A DNA stretch of 64,000 bases from positions 1,116,001 to 1,180,000 of the forward strand of contig NZ_CP155551.1 in NCBI RefSeq assembly GCF_039679125.1. The letters are read 5' to 3'. This document shows, in pieces, positions 28,234-37,166 of this stretch. A program made the position numbers and the translations under genes. This stretch comes from Blastococcus sp. HT6-4. Its GTDB lineage: Bacteria > Actinomycetota > Actinomycetes > Mycobacteriales > Geodermatophilaceae. The notes under the pieces are model-generated. The model was given only the letters and a program-made list of their open reading frames with translations. It ran no database searches and had not been told where the DNA came from. Each line of letters begins with the position of its first letter. Within the stretch, counting starts at the first letter, position 1.

Positions 28234-29237
28234 GGGGCGGCCTCCTCAGGCGTGGGCTCCTCGTGCCGGAGGACGGCGAGCAGTCGCTCCTCGAGACTGA
28301 TCCGCACCGGCTCGACGGCGTGCACGCGGACGCCGAGGCCGACGAGGTCGCGCACCAGGTCGGGCACGGTGACGCCGTCGTCGTCCGCCGTGAGCTGGAC
28401 GGTGAACCAGTCGCCGCTCCGGGTCAGTGCCCCGGCCGCCCGCAGCCGGTCCTCGGTCCGGGCGTCCACGCCGGCCAGCCGCAGCCGTACCTCGCGCTGC
28501 CCGAGCAGCTCGGCCAGCGTCCCGGACGCCGCCACCCGGCCCCGGTCGAGGATCACCACCCGGTCGCAGACGCGCTCCACCTCACCGATCAGGTGCGAGT
28601 TGAGGAGCACCGCGACGCCGCGCGACTTCAGCGAGAGCACGAGGTCGCGGACGTCGACCCGGCCGATCGGGTCCAGCGCGCTGGTCGGCTCGTCCAGGAC
28701 GACGAGCTCCGGGCGGGCGACCAGGGCGACGGCCAGCCCCAGGCGCTGCTGCATGCCCTTGGAGAACCCACCGACCCGGTCGCCGGCGCGGTCGGCGAGC
28801 CCGACGAGCGCGAGGCACTCGCGGCGCTCCTCGGCGGGCACGTCGATGCGGGACAGCTTCACGTGCAGGTCGAGCACCTCGGCCGCGGTCAGCCACGGCT
28901 GGTACCGGAAGAGCTCGGGGAGGTACCCGACGGCGGCGCGGGAGCGGGGGTCGGAGGACTTCCGCCCGAGGAGCAGCACCTCGCCGGCATCGGGCCGCAC
29001 CAGGCCCAGCAGCATCTTGATGACGCTGGTCTTCCCCGCACCGTTGGGGCCCAGCAGCCCGAGCACCTCGCCGCGGCCCACGGTGAAGGAGACGTCGGCC
29101 ACGGCGGTCTGCCGCCCGTACCGCTTGCGCAGCCCGGAGCACCAGACCGCCGGGGAGGGCGGCGGACCGGCGCGCTGGTCGACCGCGGCAGCGGAAGGGC
29201 TCACCCCGCGGACGGTAGCGGCCTCAGGCGAGGTCAC
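28230..29237 (-). CDS. ABC transporter ATP-binding protein
   Basis: A 335-residue ATPase with Walker A GPNGAGKTS, signature FSKGMQQRLGLAVAL, Walker B LVVLDEPTSALDP and the switch His in LLNSHLIGEVER. About 90 C-terminal residues form an extra domain, common in ABC-2 export ATPases. The start is uncertain: GTG 29237 overlaps the anti-sigma gene by 14 bases, while GTG 29204 would give a shorter protein that still holds the whole ATPase domain. Confidence 0.92.
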   Translation of the reverse strand: MTSPEAATVRGVSPSAAAVDQRAGPPPSPAVWCSGLRKRYGRQTAVADVSFTVGRGEVLGLLGPNGAGKTSVIKMLLGLVRPDAGEVLLLGRKSSDPRSRAAVGYLPELFRYQPWLTAAEVLDLHVKLSRIDVPAEERRECLALVGLADRAGDRVGGFSKGMQQRLGLAVALVARPELVVLDEPTSALDPIGRVDVRDLVLSLKSRGVAVLLNSHLIGEVERVCDRVVILDRGRVAASGTLAELLGQREVRLRLAGVDARTEDRLRAAGALTRSGDWFTVQLTADDDGVTVPDLVRDLVGLGVRVHAVEPVRISLEERLLAVLRHEEPTPEEAAP

Positions 29238-30309
29238 GGGCGACCGACAGGAGCTCGTCGGCGCTCAGCGACCCGGCCACCCCGGTCATCACGCCGTCCT
29301 CGACCCAGACCACACCGGCGAACAGGCCGTTGCGGGAGGTGAGCACGGTCGCCGCGGTGCCGTCGACGTCGGCCGTGGAGCTGGTCACCAGCTCCGCCGG
29401 GACGGGGAGGGGCAGCGTGGCGCCGTCCGTGGAGAGGTCCCGCAGCTGGTCGGCGAGGCCGTCGGGCAGCCCCGGGAGCGACAGCAGGTAGTCGCGCACC
29501 GTCTCGAACGGCACGCCCTGCGAGTAGACCGTCGGCGCCTCGGCCCGGGCGACGACCAGCGTCGGCACGCCGGTCGGCTGCGACCAGATCGCCGCGACGC
29601 CGGGCCCCGCCTGCAGCCGGAGCTGGGTGCCGTCCAGGCCGGCGGGCGGCGGTGGGAGCACCTCGCCCTCGGCCGCCGCGGCCTGCGCGGCCTTGGCGGC
29701 GGAGAAGGTGAAGGTGGCGCTCACCCGTCCGGCGGCCAGGTGGGCCGGGTCGCCGGTCACGCCCTCGGGCAGCTCGCCGACCTGGGGGACGGCGAGACCG
29801 GTCCGCTCCTGCGCGGTCGCGGCGTCGGCCACCTGCTCCGGCTCCGGCGCCTCGGTGAACTGCAGGTCGCCGTAGGCGGAGAGGTCGGGCACCTGGACCA
29901 GGTCGGTGGAGGTCAGCTCCACCGGGTCGACGCGCTCGGTCTGGAAGATCGGCAGCCAGTCGTTGGCCGCCGCGACGCCGGCGCCGGTCAGCAGGACCAC
30001 CGCGCCGAGCGCGGCGACCGCGGGACGCCGGACGGCCGTGCCCCACCGGTTCGCGGCGGCGGCGCGCGCCGGGCGGGCGGCGGTCGTGGTCGACGGGGCG
30101 GAGGTGGCCGGGAACCGGGCCCATGCCGCGTCGGTGTCGACGGCGGCGGGGCCGCCGAGCGCTGCGCCGACGAGCTGCGCATCGGCCCGGGCGTCGTCCA
30201 GGGCGCGCAGGCAGACGGGGCAGTCGGCGACGTGGGCGCGGTCGGCGTCGGACACCCCGGCGGGCTCGTCGATCAGCCGGCGGAGGACGCCCTCATTCGG
30301 ATGACGCAT
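29224..30309 (-). CDS. Anti-sigma factor with zinc-finger N-terminus
   Basis: A 361-residue single-pass protein. The cytoplasmic N-terminus has the ZAS motif HVADCPVCLRAL (H-x3-C-x2-C). A membrane helix spans about residues 95-115 (AVAALGAVVLLTGAGVAAA). The outside domain (about 240 residues) has no cysteines in a disulfide-like pattern and is of unknown fold. It should bind and silence the ECF sigma factor encoded just upstream, whose stop codon overlaps its start by 17 bases. Release by a periplasmic-side signal is inferred. Confidence 0.85.
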   Translation of the reverse strand: MRHPNEGVLRRLIDEPAGVSDADRAHVADCPVCLRALDDARADAQLVGAALGGPAAVDTDAAWARFPATSAPSTTTAARPARAAAANRWGTAVRRPAVAALGAVVLLTGAGVAAANDWLPIFQTERVDPVELTSTDLVQVPDLSAYGDLQFTEAPEPEQVADAATAQERTGLAVPQVGELPEGVTGDPAHLAAGRVSATFTFSAAKAAQAAAAEGEVLPPPPAGLDGTQLRLQAGPGVAAIWSQPTGVPTLVVARAEAPTVYSQGVPFETVRDYLLSLPGLPDGLADQLRDLSTDGATLPLPVPAELVTSSTADVDGTAATVLTSRNGLFAGVVWVEDGVMTGVAGSLSADELLSVARDLA

Positions 30310-30820
30310 GGCGGTTCAGCTCCTTGCGAAGGGCGGATTCGGCGCGGCGGACGGTCGTGCCGACGCTGCCGGGGGAGAGATTCAGTGCGGTGGCGACCTC
30401 GGCGTAGCTCAGGCCGCTGTGGCGCAGCACGAGCGCGGTCGCCTGCTTGCGGGGCAGCCGGGCCAGGGCCGCCCGGACACGGCTGCGGTCCTCGAGGGTG
30501 AGCACCGTGTCGGCCACGTCCGGGGTGACGGAGTCGGCGGCGGAGGCCACCGTCTCCTCCCGGTCCGCGCGGCGGCGCCCGGAACGGATCAGGTTCAGCG
30601 CGGTGTGGGCCGCGGCGACCGACAGCCAGCCTGCGGCCTCGGCGGCGGGGACCGACGAGCGACCGAAGGACAGGAAGACCTCCTGGGCGACGTCCTCGGC
30701 CTGGTCGCGCGAACCGAGCACCCGGGCGGCGACCCCGGCCACCTGCCCGTAGTGCTGCCGGAAGACGTCCTCGAGGTCGCTGCGGACGCCCACCCGCGCT
30801 GTCGGAGCCGTCACCGCCAC
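30293..30820 (-). CDS. ECF-type RNA polymerase sigma factor
   Basis: A 175-residue sigma factor. Region 2 is seen as LEDVFRQHYGQVAGVAARVLGSRDQAEDVAQEVFLSF. Region 4 has LPRKQATALVLRHSGLSYAEVATALNLSPGSVGTTVRRAE, the promoter -35 binding helix-turn-helix. GGAAGGA is placed well before GTG 30820, giving a shorter and better start than the 224-residue frame. It heads an operon of sigma factor, anti-sigma factor, ABC ATPase and permease. Confidence 0.93.
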   Translation of the reverse strand: MAVTAPTARVGVRSDLEDVFRQHYGQVAGVAARVLGSRDQAEDVAQEVFLSFGRSSVPAAEAAGWLSVAAAHTALNLIRSGRRRADREETVASAADSVTPDVADTVLTLEDRSRVRAALARLPRKQATALVLRHSGLSYAEVATALNLSPGSVGTTVRRAESALRKELNRHASSE

Positions 30821-30991
30821 GCCGTCCTTCCGCTGGGGCCGTCCCCGCGCCGCCGGTCGTCCCTCGAGGGGGAGGACGGCGGCGGGGAGGGCGACGGCCG
30901 GGTGCCGCCCACCGTGCCCGACGAGGTCCATACCGGTACAGCACCGCCGGGCGCCGGGATGTGACACCGGCGGTGGAACTTCCTCACCGGG

Positions 30992-31504
30992 TCAGCCGCG
31001 CCCGGCCGCCGTCCCGGTGTCGTCGGTGTACCGGCCGCGCAGCCGCAGCAGCGGTCGGGCGCCGGGGTTGAGGACGGCGACGTCGTCGACGGCGAGCAGC
31101 GCCAGGACGTGGTCGCCGGCCTCGACCAGCCGCTCGAGCCGGCAGTCCAGCGCGGCCAGGCCCTCGCTCAGCACGATCCCGCCGCTGCCCGCGGCGCGGG
31201 TCCACGGGACCGACTCCAGCAGGTGGCGGGCGCTGGGCCGGCCGGCGGAGGAGAAGCGCGAGGCCACGATCGCGTGCTCGGCGGCGAGCACCGTGAGCGC
31301 GCAGCGGCCGACGTCCTCGAGCACCTCGGCCGGGTAGCCGGCGGCGGTCAGGCCGACGGCGACCAGCGGCGGGGAGGCCGACACGCTCATCACCGAGCTG
31401 ACCGTCGTCCCGATGTCGTCGATGTCGTCCCGCACGGTCAGCAGGCAGACCCCGGCGGCGTACTGGGCCAGGGCGGTGGCGAACTCGGCGGCGTCCACGG
31501 ACAT
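30992..31504 (-). CDS. Flavin reductase-like protein
   Basis: A 170-residue FMN-binding split-barrel protein of the NAD(P)H:flavin oxidoreductase family (AAGVCLLTVRDDIDDIGTTVSSVMSVSASPPLVAVGL, with the T-x-S-S-V-S pattern that binds FMN, and SGGIVLSEGLAALDCRLERLVEAGDHVLALL). Such enzymes give reduced flavin to two-component monooxygenases. No monooxygenase is adjacent. The DszC-like enzyme at 48.3 kb would need such a partner, but the distance makes a link speculative. ATG 31504 is the start. Confidence 0.88.
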   Translation of the reverse strand: MSVDAAEFATALAQYAAGVCLLTVRDDIDDIGTTVSSVMSVSASPPLVAVGLTAAGYPAEVLEDVGRCALTVLAAEHAIVASRFSSAGRPSARHLLESVPWTRAAGSGGIVLSEGLAALDCRLERLVEAGDHVLALLAVDDVAVLNPGARPLLRLRGRYTDDTGTAAGRG

Positions 31505-31606
31505 GGCGGCCAGTCGACCACACCGTCAGGATCTGTCGGGGGAGCGGACAGGGACGTGAGCATCGCAGCGAGGAGCGGAGCGTCCCGCGGGAGCGACAGG
31601 AGCATC

Positions 31607-33028
31607 GTGGACATCGAAGAGCGCAGCTGTGACGTCGTCGTCCTCGGGGCGGGGTCGACCGGGGAGAACGTCGCCGACATCGTCGTCCGGGGCGGGCTGT
31701 CGGCCGTCCTGGTCGAGCCCGAACTGGTCGGCGGGGAGTGCTCGTACTGGGCGTGCATGCCGAGCAAGGCGCTCCTGCGCGGCACCGAGGTGCTCGCCGA
31801 GGCGCGGTCGGTGCCCGGCGCGGCCGAGGCGGTGACCGGGGAGCAGGACGTCCCCTCCACGCTCGCCCGCCGCGACTCGTTCACCTCGCACTGGAACGAC
31901 TCCGGCCAGGTCGAGTGGGTGCGCAGCGCCGGCATCGACCTGCTGCGCGGTACCGGACGCCTCGACGGGGAGCGCACCGTCGTCGTCACCGCCGAGGACG
32001 GCACGCGGATCCGGCTGACGGCGCGGCACGCGGTGGCCGTCTGCACCGGCTCGACGTCGGCGACCCCGCCGATCGACGGCCTGGCCGGCGTGGGCGCCTG
32101 GGGGCCGCGCGAGGCGACCAGCGCGAAGGAGGCCCCGGCCCGGCTGCTGGTCCTCGGTGGCGGCTACGTCGGCTGCGAGATGGCCACCGCCTGGCAGGCG
32201 CTCGGCTCGCAGGTGACCGTGCTGGAGCGCGGCGGCCGGCTGCTGCCGCGCGCGGAGCCGCAGGCCGGCGACGCCGTGGCGGAGTCGCTGCGGCGGTCCA
32301 GCGTGGCCGTGCGGCTGGACGCGGAGGTCACGGCCGCCCGTCGGGACGGCACCGAGGCGGTGCTGACGACGGCGGACGGCGAGTTCCGCGGCGACGAGGT
32401 GCTGGTGGCGGTCGGCCGGTCGGCGCGCACCACCGACATCGGCGCCGACACGGTCGGCCTGGAGCCGGGGGAGTACCTCGCCGTCGACGCCACGCTCCGG
32501 GTGGAGGGCGTGCCCTGGCTGTACGGGGTCGGCGACGTCAACGGCCGGCGGCTGCTCACCCACATGGGGAAGTACCAGGCCCGGCAGGCCGGCGCGGCGA
32601 TCGTCGCGCGCGCTCGCGGCGAGCAGGTCGACACCTCTGCCTGGTCGCCGTTCGTGGACACCGCGGACGAGGTCGCGACGCCGTCGGTGGTGTTCACCGA
32701 TCCCCAGGTCGCCAGCGTCGGGCGCACCGCCGCCGAGGCGGAGGAGGCCGGGCTGCCGCACCGCGTCGTCGAGTACCCGATCGGCAGCGTGGCCGGCGCC
32801 GCGCTGTTCGCCGACGGGTACACCGGGACGGCGATCGCCGTCGTCGACACCGAGCGCGAGGTGCTGCTCGGGGTGACCTTCGTCGGCCCGGCCGTGGCCG
32901 AGCTGCTGCACGCGGCGACGATCGCGGTCGTCGGCGAGGTGCCGATCGCCCGGCTGTGGCACGCGGTGCCGGCGTATCCCACGATCAGCGAGGTCTGGCT
33001 GCGGCTGCTGGAGACCTACCGCGGCTGA
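31607..33028 (+). CDS. Pyridine nucleotide-disulfide oxidoreductase lacking the catalytic His
   Basis: A 473-residue flavoprotein of the dihydrolipoamide/mercuric reductase group. Elements are the FAD motif VVVLGAGSTGENVA, a redox-active disulfide in GGECSYWACMPSKALLR (C-x4-C), the NAD(P)H motif LLVLGGGYVGCEMA, and the second FAD motif WLYGVGDVNG. At the C-terminus the usual His-Pro-Thr of the acid-base dyad reads AYPTISE, with Tyr in place of His. The mercury-binding cysteine tail of MerA is absent. The substrate is unknown. GTG 31607 follows ACAGGAG. Confidence 0.88.
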   Translation: MDIEERSCDVVVLGAGSTGENVADIVVRGGLSAVLVEPELVGGECSYWACMPSKALLRGTEVLAEARSVPGAAEAVTGEQDVPSTLARRDSFTSHWNDSGQVEWVRSAGIDLLRGTGRLDGERTVVVTAEDGTRIRLTARHAVAVCTGSTSATPPIDGLAGVGAWGPREATSAKEAPARLLVLGGGYVGCEMATAWQALGSQVTVLERGGRLLPRAEPQAGDAVAESLRRSSVAVRLDAEVTAARRDGTEAVLTTADGEFRGDEVLVAVGRSARTTDIGADTVGLEPGEYLAVDATLRVEGVPWLYGVGDVNGRRLLTHMGKYQARQAGAAIVARARGEQVDTSAWSPFVDTADEVATPSVVFTDPQVASVGRTAAEAEEAGLPHRVVEYPIGSVAGAALFADGYTGTAIAVVDTEREVLLGVTFVGPAVAELLHAATIAVVGEVPIARLWHAVPAYPTISEVWLRLLETYRG

Positions 33029-33084
33029 GCGGAGGCGCTCTCACCCCGGTGACGGCGGCGCAGCGGGCCGTGCTGAGGTGAGCC

Positions 33085-33887
33085 GTGCAGTTCGTCCGCT
33101 CCGCCTCGTCCCCCTGGCGCCGCTACATCGCCCTGGGCGACTCGTTCACCGAGGGGCTCAGCGACCCCGATCCCGAGCGCCCCGGCGAGTTCCGCGGCTG
33201 GGCCGACCGGCTGGCCGGGCACCTCGCCGCGGCCGTCCCGGGCGCCGACGTCGAGTACGCCAACCTGGCCGTCCGCGGGCGGCTGCTGCCGCAGGTGCTC
33301 GCCGAGCAGGTGCCCGTGGCCCTCGACGCGCAGCCGGACCTGGTGAGCCTGGTGGCCGGCGGCAACGACCTGCTGCGCCCGGGCGCCGACCCGGACGAGC
33401 TGGCCGCGCAGCTGGAGAGCGCCGTCGTCCGGTTCCGGCGGGCCGGCGCCGACGTGCTCCACCCGGCGTGGACCCGCGGCAGACCCCGATCCTGCGCCGC
33501 ATCCGCGGCAAGGTGGCGACCTTCAACACCAACCTGTGGTCGGTCGCGGCCCGCACCGGCGCGGCGGTCCTGGACCAGTGGGGCGCGGCCTGGATCCAGG
33601 ACTGGCGGATGTGGGACTCCGACCGCATCCACCTCACCGACGAGGGGCACCGCCGCACGGCGCTGGCCGCGGCCGCCGCCCTCGGCCTGCCCGGCGCCGA
33701 CGGCGGGGACTGGCGCACCCCGCTCCCGCCGCAGCCGCCCCGTGAGCTGCGGGCGGCGCTGGCCGAGGAGGCCGCCTGGGTGCGCGGCTTCGTCGCGCCC
33801 TGGATCGGCCGGCGGCTGCGCGGCCGGTCCTCCGGCGACGGCCGGGCCGCCAAGCGACCGGTGCCGCTGGCCCTGCCGAAGGCGTAG
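33085..33887 (+). pseudogene. SGNH/GDSL hydrolase broken by a frameshift
   Basis: From GTG 33085 the frame reads an SGNH esterase: block I RYIALGDSFTEGLSDPD (nucleophile Ser), block II with VRGRLLPQ, and block III VAGGNDLLRPG. Around 33455-33490 the frame becomes unrelated Arg/Ser-rich sequence. The lost protein continues in the next frame (TPILRRIRGKVATFNTNLWSVAA) through WDSDRIHLTDEGH, which holds the catalytic Asp/His, to TGA 33887. One base missing (or two extra) near 33465 explains both parts. It is a recent mutation or a sequence error, because both halves are otherwise intact. Confidence 0.85.
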
Positions 33888-33904
33888 CGCCGGCGGGCCG
33901 GGCC

Positions 33905-35854
33905 TCAGTCGTCGTCGGGGTCGGCCAGCTCGTCGAACAGCGTGCGGACGGCGAACGGGCCGGTGTCGGCCAGATCCTGCGCCTCGGGGGGCGAGGCGGG
34001 CCGCTGGCGGAGCGGCGTCGGAGGGGTCACCGGCTCCGACACCAGCTCACCGGCGACCTCCTCGGCCGGCGCGTCGGTGACCTCGCCGATCAGCACCTCC
34101 GCCGGGCTGGGCAGCGGTGCGGGGCGGCCGAACGCGTACCCCTGCGCCATCGCGCAGCCGTGGTCGAGCAGCCAGGCGGCCTGGTCGAGGTCCTCGATGC
34201 CCTCCGCGATCACCTGCAGCCCCATGCCGCGGCCCAGCTGCAGCAGCCCGTGCACGAGCGCGGCGGTGGAGGGCTGGGTGACGACGTCCGCGACGAACGA
34301 GCGGTCGATCTTCACCGTGTGGATCGGCAGCCGGTGCAGCGCGGTGATCGCGGAGTAGCCGGTCCCGAAGTCGTCCAGGGCCAGGGTCACGCCCTGGTCG
34401 GTGACGACGGCGACCGAGTGCAGCGTGGCCTCCGCGGCGAACAGCGCCGTCGACTCGGTGATCTCCAGCTCGAGCCGGTGGGGCGGCAGCCCCGACTCCT
34501 CGAGCGCGGCCGCCACCAGCTCGCTGAAGCCGTCCTCGGCGAGGTGCCGGGCGGAGATGTTGACGTGCACCCGCAGGTCGTCGGGCCAGGTCGCGGCGTC
34601 GTTGCACGCCCGCCGCAGCACCCACGCGCCGAGCTTGGAGGTGAGCCGGTTGTTCTCCGCGGCGTCCAGGAAGGCGCCGGGCGGCAGCAGCCCGCGGGTC
34701 GGGTGCTGCCAGCGGATCAGCGCCTCGTAGCCGAGCAGCGTCTCGTCGGCCAGGTGCACGATCGGCTGGTAGAACAGCCGCAGCTCGTCGTTGTCCAGCG
34801 CGTGCCGCAGGTCGGTCTCCAGCTGCAGCCCGTCCACCTCGCTGCGGCTGAGCGCGCCCTCGTGCACCTCGATGCGGGCGCGGCTGCCGTCGGCCTTGGC
34901 CTTGGTCAGCGCGCTCTGCGCCTGGCGGAGCAGGTCGTCGGGGGTCATGTCGGCGCCGAGGGTGAGCCCCACGCTGGCCGAGAGGGTGATCTCGCGGTCG
35001 CTCACGACGAACGGCTCGTCCAGCACGCTCAGGAGGCGGTCGGCCAGGGCGCGGAGCCCGTCGAGATCCTCGACGTCCTCGGCGACGACGAGGAACTCGT
35101 CGGCCCCCAGCCGGACGGCGGTGTCCTCCACCCGGGTGCTCCAGCGGAGCCGGTCGGCGAACTGGCTGAGCAGCAGGTCGCCGGCCTCGTGCCCGAGTGC
35201 GTCGTTGACCGCCTGGAACCGGTCGATGTTGAGGTGCACGAGCCCCACCTGCAGGCCCCGGCGGCGGGAGAGCGCCACGGCGTGCCGCAGCCGGTCGGTG
35301 AGGGCCCGTCGGTTGGGCAGGCCGGTCAGCGGGTCGGTGAACGCGCGCCGGACGGCGTCCTCCTCCGCGCGCCGGCGGTCGGTGACGTCGACCAGCGACA
35401 GCACGACGAACTGCGGCGTCCCGTTGTTCTGCCGCACGACCTCGTGTGACTGGACCACCCACAGCTCGGTGCCGTCGGAGCGGCGCAGCCGGCGCTCGCC
35501 GTCGAGCAGCAGGTTCGGGTCGAGCGGGGGCTCACCGGGCGCCGGCTCCAGGCCGAGGTCACCGACCGGAGGGTCGTCGGGGTGGGCCAGCAGGTCCACG
35601 TGCCGGCCGGCCAGGCTCTCGGCGGTGCGGCCGGTGAGGGCGCACATCCGCGGGTTGGCGACCAGCATGTGCCCGTCGAGGTCGACGAGGGCCTTGGCGA
35701 TCGGCGCGGAGAGGAACAGCGCCTGGAACAGCTGGCCCCGGTCGGCGAGGAGCGTGTCGATCGCCCGCAAGCGCTGCCCGGCGGTGCCGCCAGGCGTGCC
35801 CGGGGATCGGGGCGTCTCGGATGCGGGAAGGCTCACGCGGACAGCGTCACGCAT
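33905..35854 (-). CDS. PAS-GGDEF-EAL cyclic-di-GMP protein, likely phosphodiesterase
   Basis: About 649 residues. A PAS domain (about 40-165) is followed by a GGDEF domain whose active-site motif is degenerate (RLGADEFLVV), then an intact EAL domain. The EAL domain shows GYEALIRWQHP, LEITESTALF and LALDDFGTGYSAI with KIDRSFV, the Glu, Asp and Lys residues used for metal and c-di-GMP hydrolysis. It should therefore break c-di-GMP to pGpG, with GADEF perhaps a GTP sensor. No membrane segment. ATG 35854 is my choice; an open frame extends to 35920 without a ribosome site. Confidence 0.9.
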   Translation of the reverse strand: MRDAVRVSLPASETPRSPGTPGGTAGQRLRAIDTLLADRGQLFQALFLSAPIAKALVDLDGHMLVANPRMCALTGRTAESLAGRHVDLLAHPDDPPVGDLGLEPAPGEPPLDPNLLLDGERRLRRSDGTELWVVQSHEVVRQNNGTPQFVVLSLVDVTDRRRAEEDAVRRAFTDPLTGLPNRRALTDRLRHAVALSRRRGLQVGLVHLNIDRFQAVNDALGHEAGDLLLSQFADRLRWSTRVEDTAVRLGADEFLVVAEDVEDLDGLRALADRLLSVLDEPFVVSDREITLSASVGLTLGADMTPDDLLRQAQSALTKAKADGSRARIEVHEGALSRSEVDGLQLETDLRHALDNDELRLFYQPIVHLADETLLGYEALIRWQHPTRGLLPPGAFLDAAENNRLTSKLGAWVLRRACNDAATWPDDLRVHVNISARHLAEDGFSELVAAALEESGLPPHRLELEITESTALFAAEATLHSVAVVTDQGVTLALDDFGTGYSAITALHRLPIHTVKIDRSFVADVVTQPSTAALVHGLLQLGRGMGLQVIAEGIEDLDQAAWLLDHGCAMAQGYAFGRPAPLPSPAEVLIGEVTDAPAEEVAGELVSEPVTPPTPLRQRPASPPEAQDLADTGPFAVRTLFDELADPDDD

Positions 35855-36034
35855 CGCAGGCAGGAAGTGACGGAACCGGATCACGGAGAGTCGTGATCGC
35901 GCAGTCACGCTGAGTCGCACGGAAGCTCACGCGTCCCACGGGTCGCGTCAGCCACGGGTGATCTGCCACACCGGCCGGGAATCAGGCCCGCTCGCGGAGT
36001 GCTGCTCGGCAGACGTCGACGAGAGGGAAGAGTC

Positions 36035-37075
36035 GTGGAGAAGCGGATCGGGTTCCTGTCCTTCGGGCACTGGCAGCCCATCCCGGGGTCGCGGGTGCGC
36101 ACCGGGCGCGACGCGCTGGTGCAGAGCGTGGAGCTCGCGGTGGCGGCCGAGGAGCTGGGCCTCGACGGCGCGTACGTGCGGGTGCACCACTTCGCTCGCC
36201 AGCTCGCCTCGCCGTTCCCGCTGCTGGCTGCGATGGCGGCGCGCACCAGCCGGATCGAGCTGGGCACCGGCGTGATCGACATGCGGTACGAGAACCCGCT
36301 GTACATGGCGGAGGAGGCCGCGGCGACCGACCTGCTGGCCGACGGCCGGCTGCAGCTCGGCGTCAGCCGGGGCTCGCCGGAGACGGCGCTGCGCGGCTCG
36401 GAGGCCTTCGGGTACGTGCCCGGCCGCGACGGCAGCGACACCGACCTCGCGCGGGAGAAGACCGCGCTGTTCCTGGCCGCGATCTCGGGGCAGCCGGTGG
36501 TCGACGCCGATCCGCGGATGACCGGTGGGACGGCGGGGAAGCTCGCGATCCAGCCGCAGTCGCCGGGGCTCGCCGACCGCATCTGGTGGGGCTCGGGCAC
36601 CCGCGCGACGGCGGAGTGGACCGCGAAGCAGGGGCTCAACCTGATGAGCTCCACGCTGCTGGTCGAGGACACCGGGGTGCCCTTCGACGAGCTGCAGGCC
36701 GAGCAGATCGCCCGCTACCGCGCCGCCTGGGCCGAGGCCGGGTGGGAGCGCGAGCCGCGGGTCTCGGTGAGCCGCAGCGTGCTGCCGATCGTCACCGACC
36801 AGGACCGGCAGTACTTCGGCGGCGACCGCGACGGGCAGGACCAGGTCGGCATCCTCGAGGGCGTGCGCGCCCGGTTCGGCAAGAGCTACACCGGTGTGCC
36901 CGACGTCCTCGCCGAGGAGCTGGCGAAGGACGCCGCCGTCCGCGAGGCCGACAGCCTGCTGCTGACGGTTCCCAACATGCTGGGCGTCGACTACAACGCG
37001 CAGCTGCTGGAGACCGTCGTGCGGCACGTGGCTCCGGCGATCGGCTGGATCCCGCCGGACCGGCGCCCATCCTGA
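36035..37075 (+). CDS. LLM-class flavin-dependent oxidoreductase
   Basis: A 346-residue luciferase-like TIM-barrel enzyme: KRIGFLSFGHWQPI, DGAYVRVHHFARQLASPFPLLAAMAARTSRIELGTGVIDMRYENPLYMAEEAAATDLLADGRLQLGVSRGSPE is the usual start of the family. The cofactor may be FMN or F420; fbiC in the same window makes F420 possible but does not prove it. GAGGGAAG precedes GTG 36035. It converges with nadC, with repeat copy B between them. Confidence 0.9.
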   Translation: MEKRIGFLSFGHWQPIPGSRVRTGRDALVQSVELAVAAEELGLDGAYVRVHHFARQLASPFPLLAAMAARTSRIELGTGVIDMRYENPLYMAEEAAATDLLADGRLQLGVSRGSPETALRGSEAFGYVPGRDGSDTDLAREKTALFLAAISGQPVVDADPRMTGGTAGKLAIQPQSPGLADRIWWGSGTRATAEWTAKQGLNLMSSTLLVEDTGVPFDELQAEQIARYRAAWAEAGWEREPRVSVSRSVLPIVTDQDRQYFGGDRDGQDQVGILEGVRARFGKSYTGVPDVLAEELAKDAAVREADSLLLTVPNMLGVDYNAQLLETVVRHVAPAIGWIPPDRRPS

Positions 37076-37088
37076 CCCGCCCCCCGCG

Positions 37089-37150
37089 AGGCATAGGAAG
37101 CTTTGCCTACGGTTCTCGGCCCCCATCCGTAGGCAAAGGTTCCTATGCCT
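37089..37150. repeat. Folded inverted repeat, copy B
   Basis: A 24-bp stem (37089-37112 with 37127-37150) with one mismatch (37100/37139) and a 14-base loop. The arm begins AGGCATAGGAAGCTTTGCC. It fills the gap between the convergent LLM gene and nadC. Compared with copy A, stem pairs at arm positions 11, 14, 15 and 22 have changed on both sides. Flanking CCCCGC and GGCGGG are shared with copy A. Confidence 0.85.
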
Positions 37151-37166
37151 ACGGCGGGCGGGTCGG

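Noticed and set aside
27349..30501. 1050-residue plus-strand frame across the ABC/anti-sigma operon
   Set aside because: Composition is Arg/Gly/Pro shadow of four real minus-strand genes.
30960..30990. GGAAGTTCC on the minus strand as an autoregulated ECF promoter
   Set aside because: A GGAAC-like -35 is visible but no clear -10 at proper distance, so I leave it unannotated.
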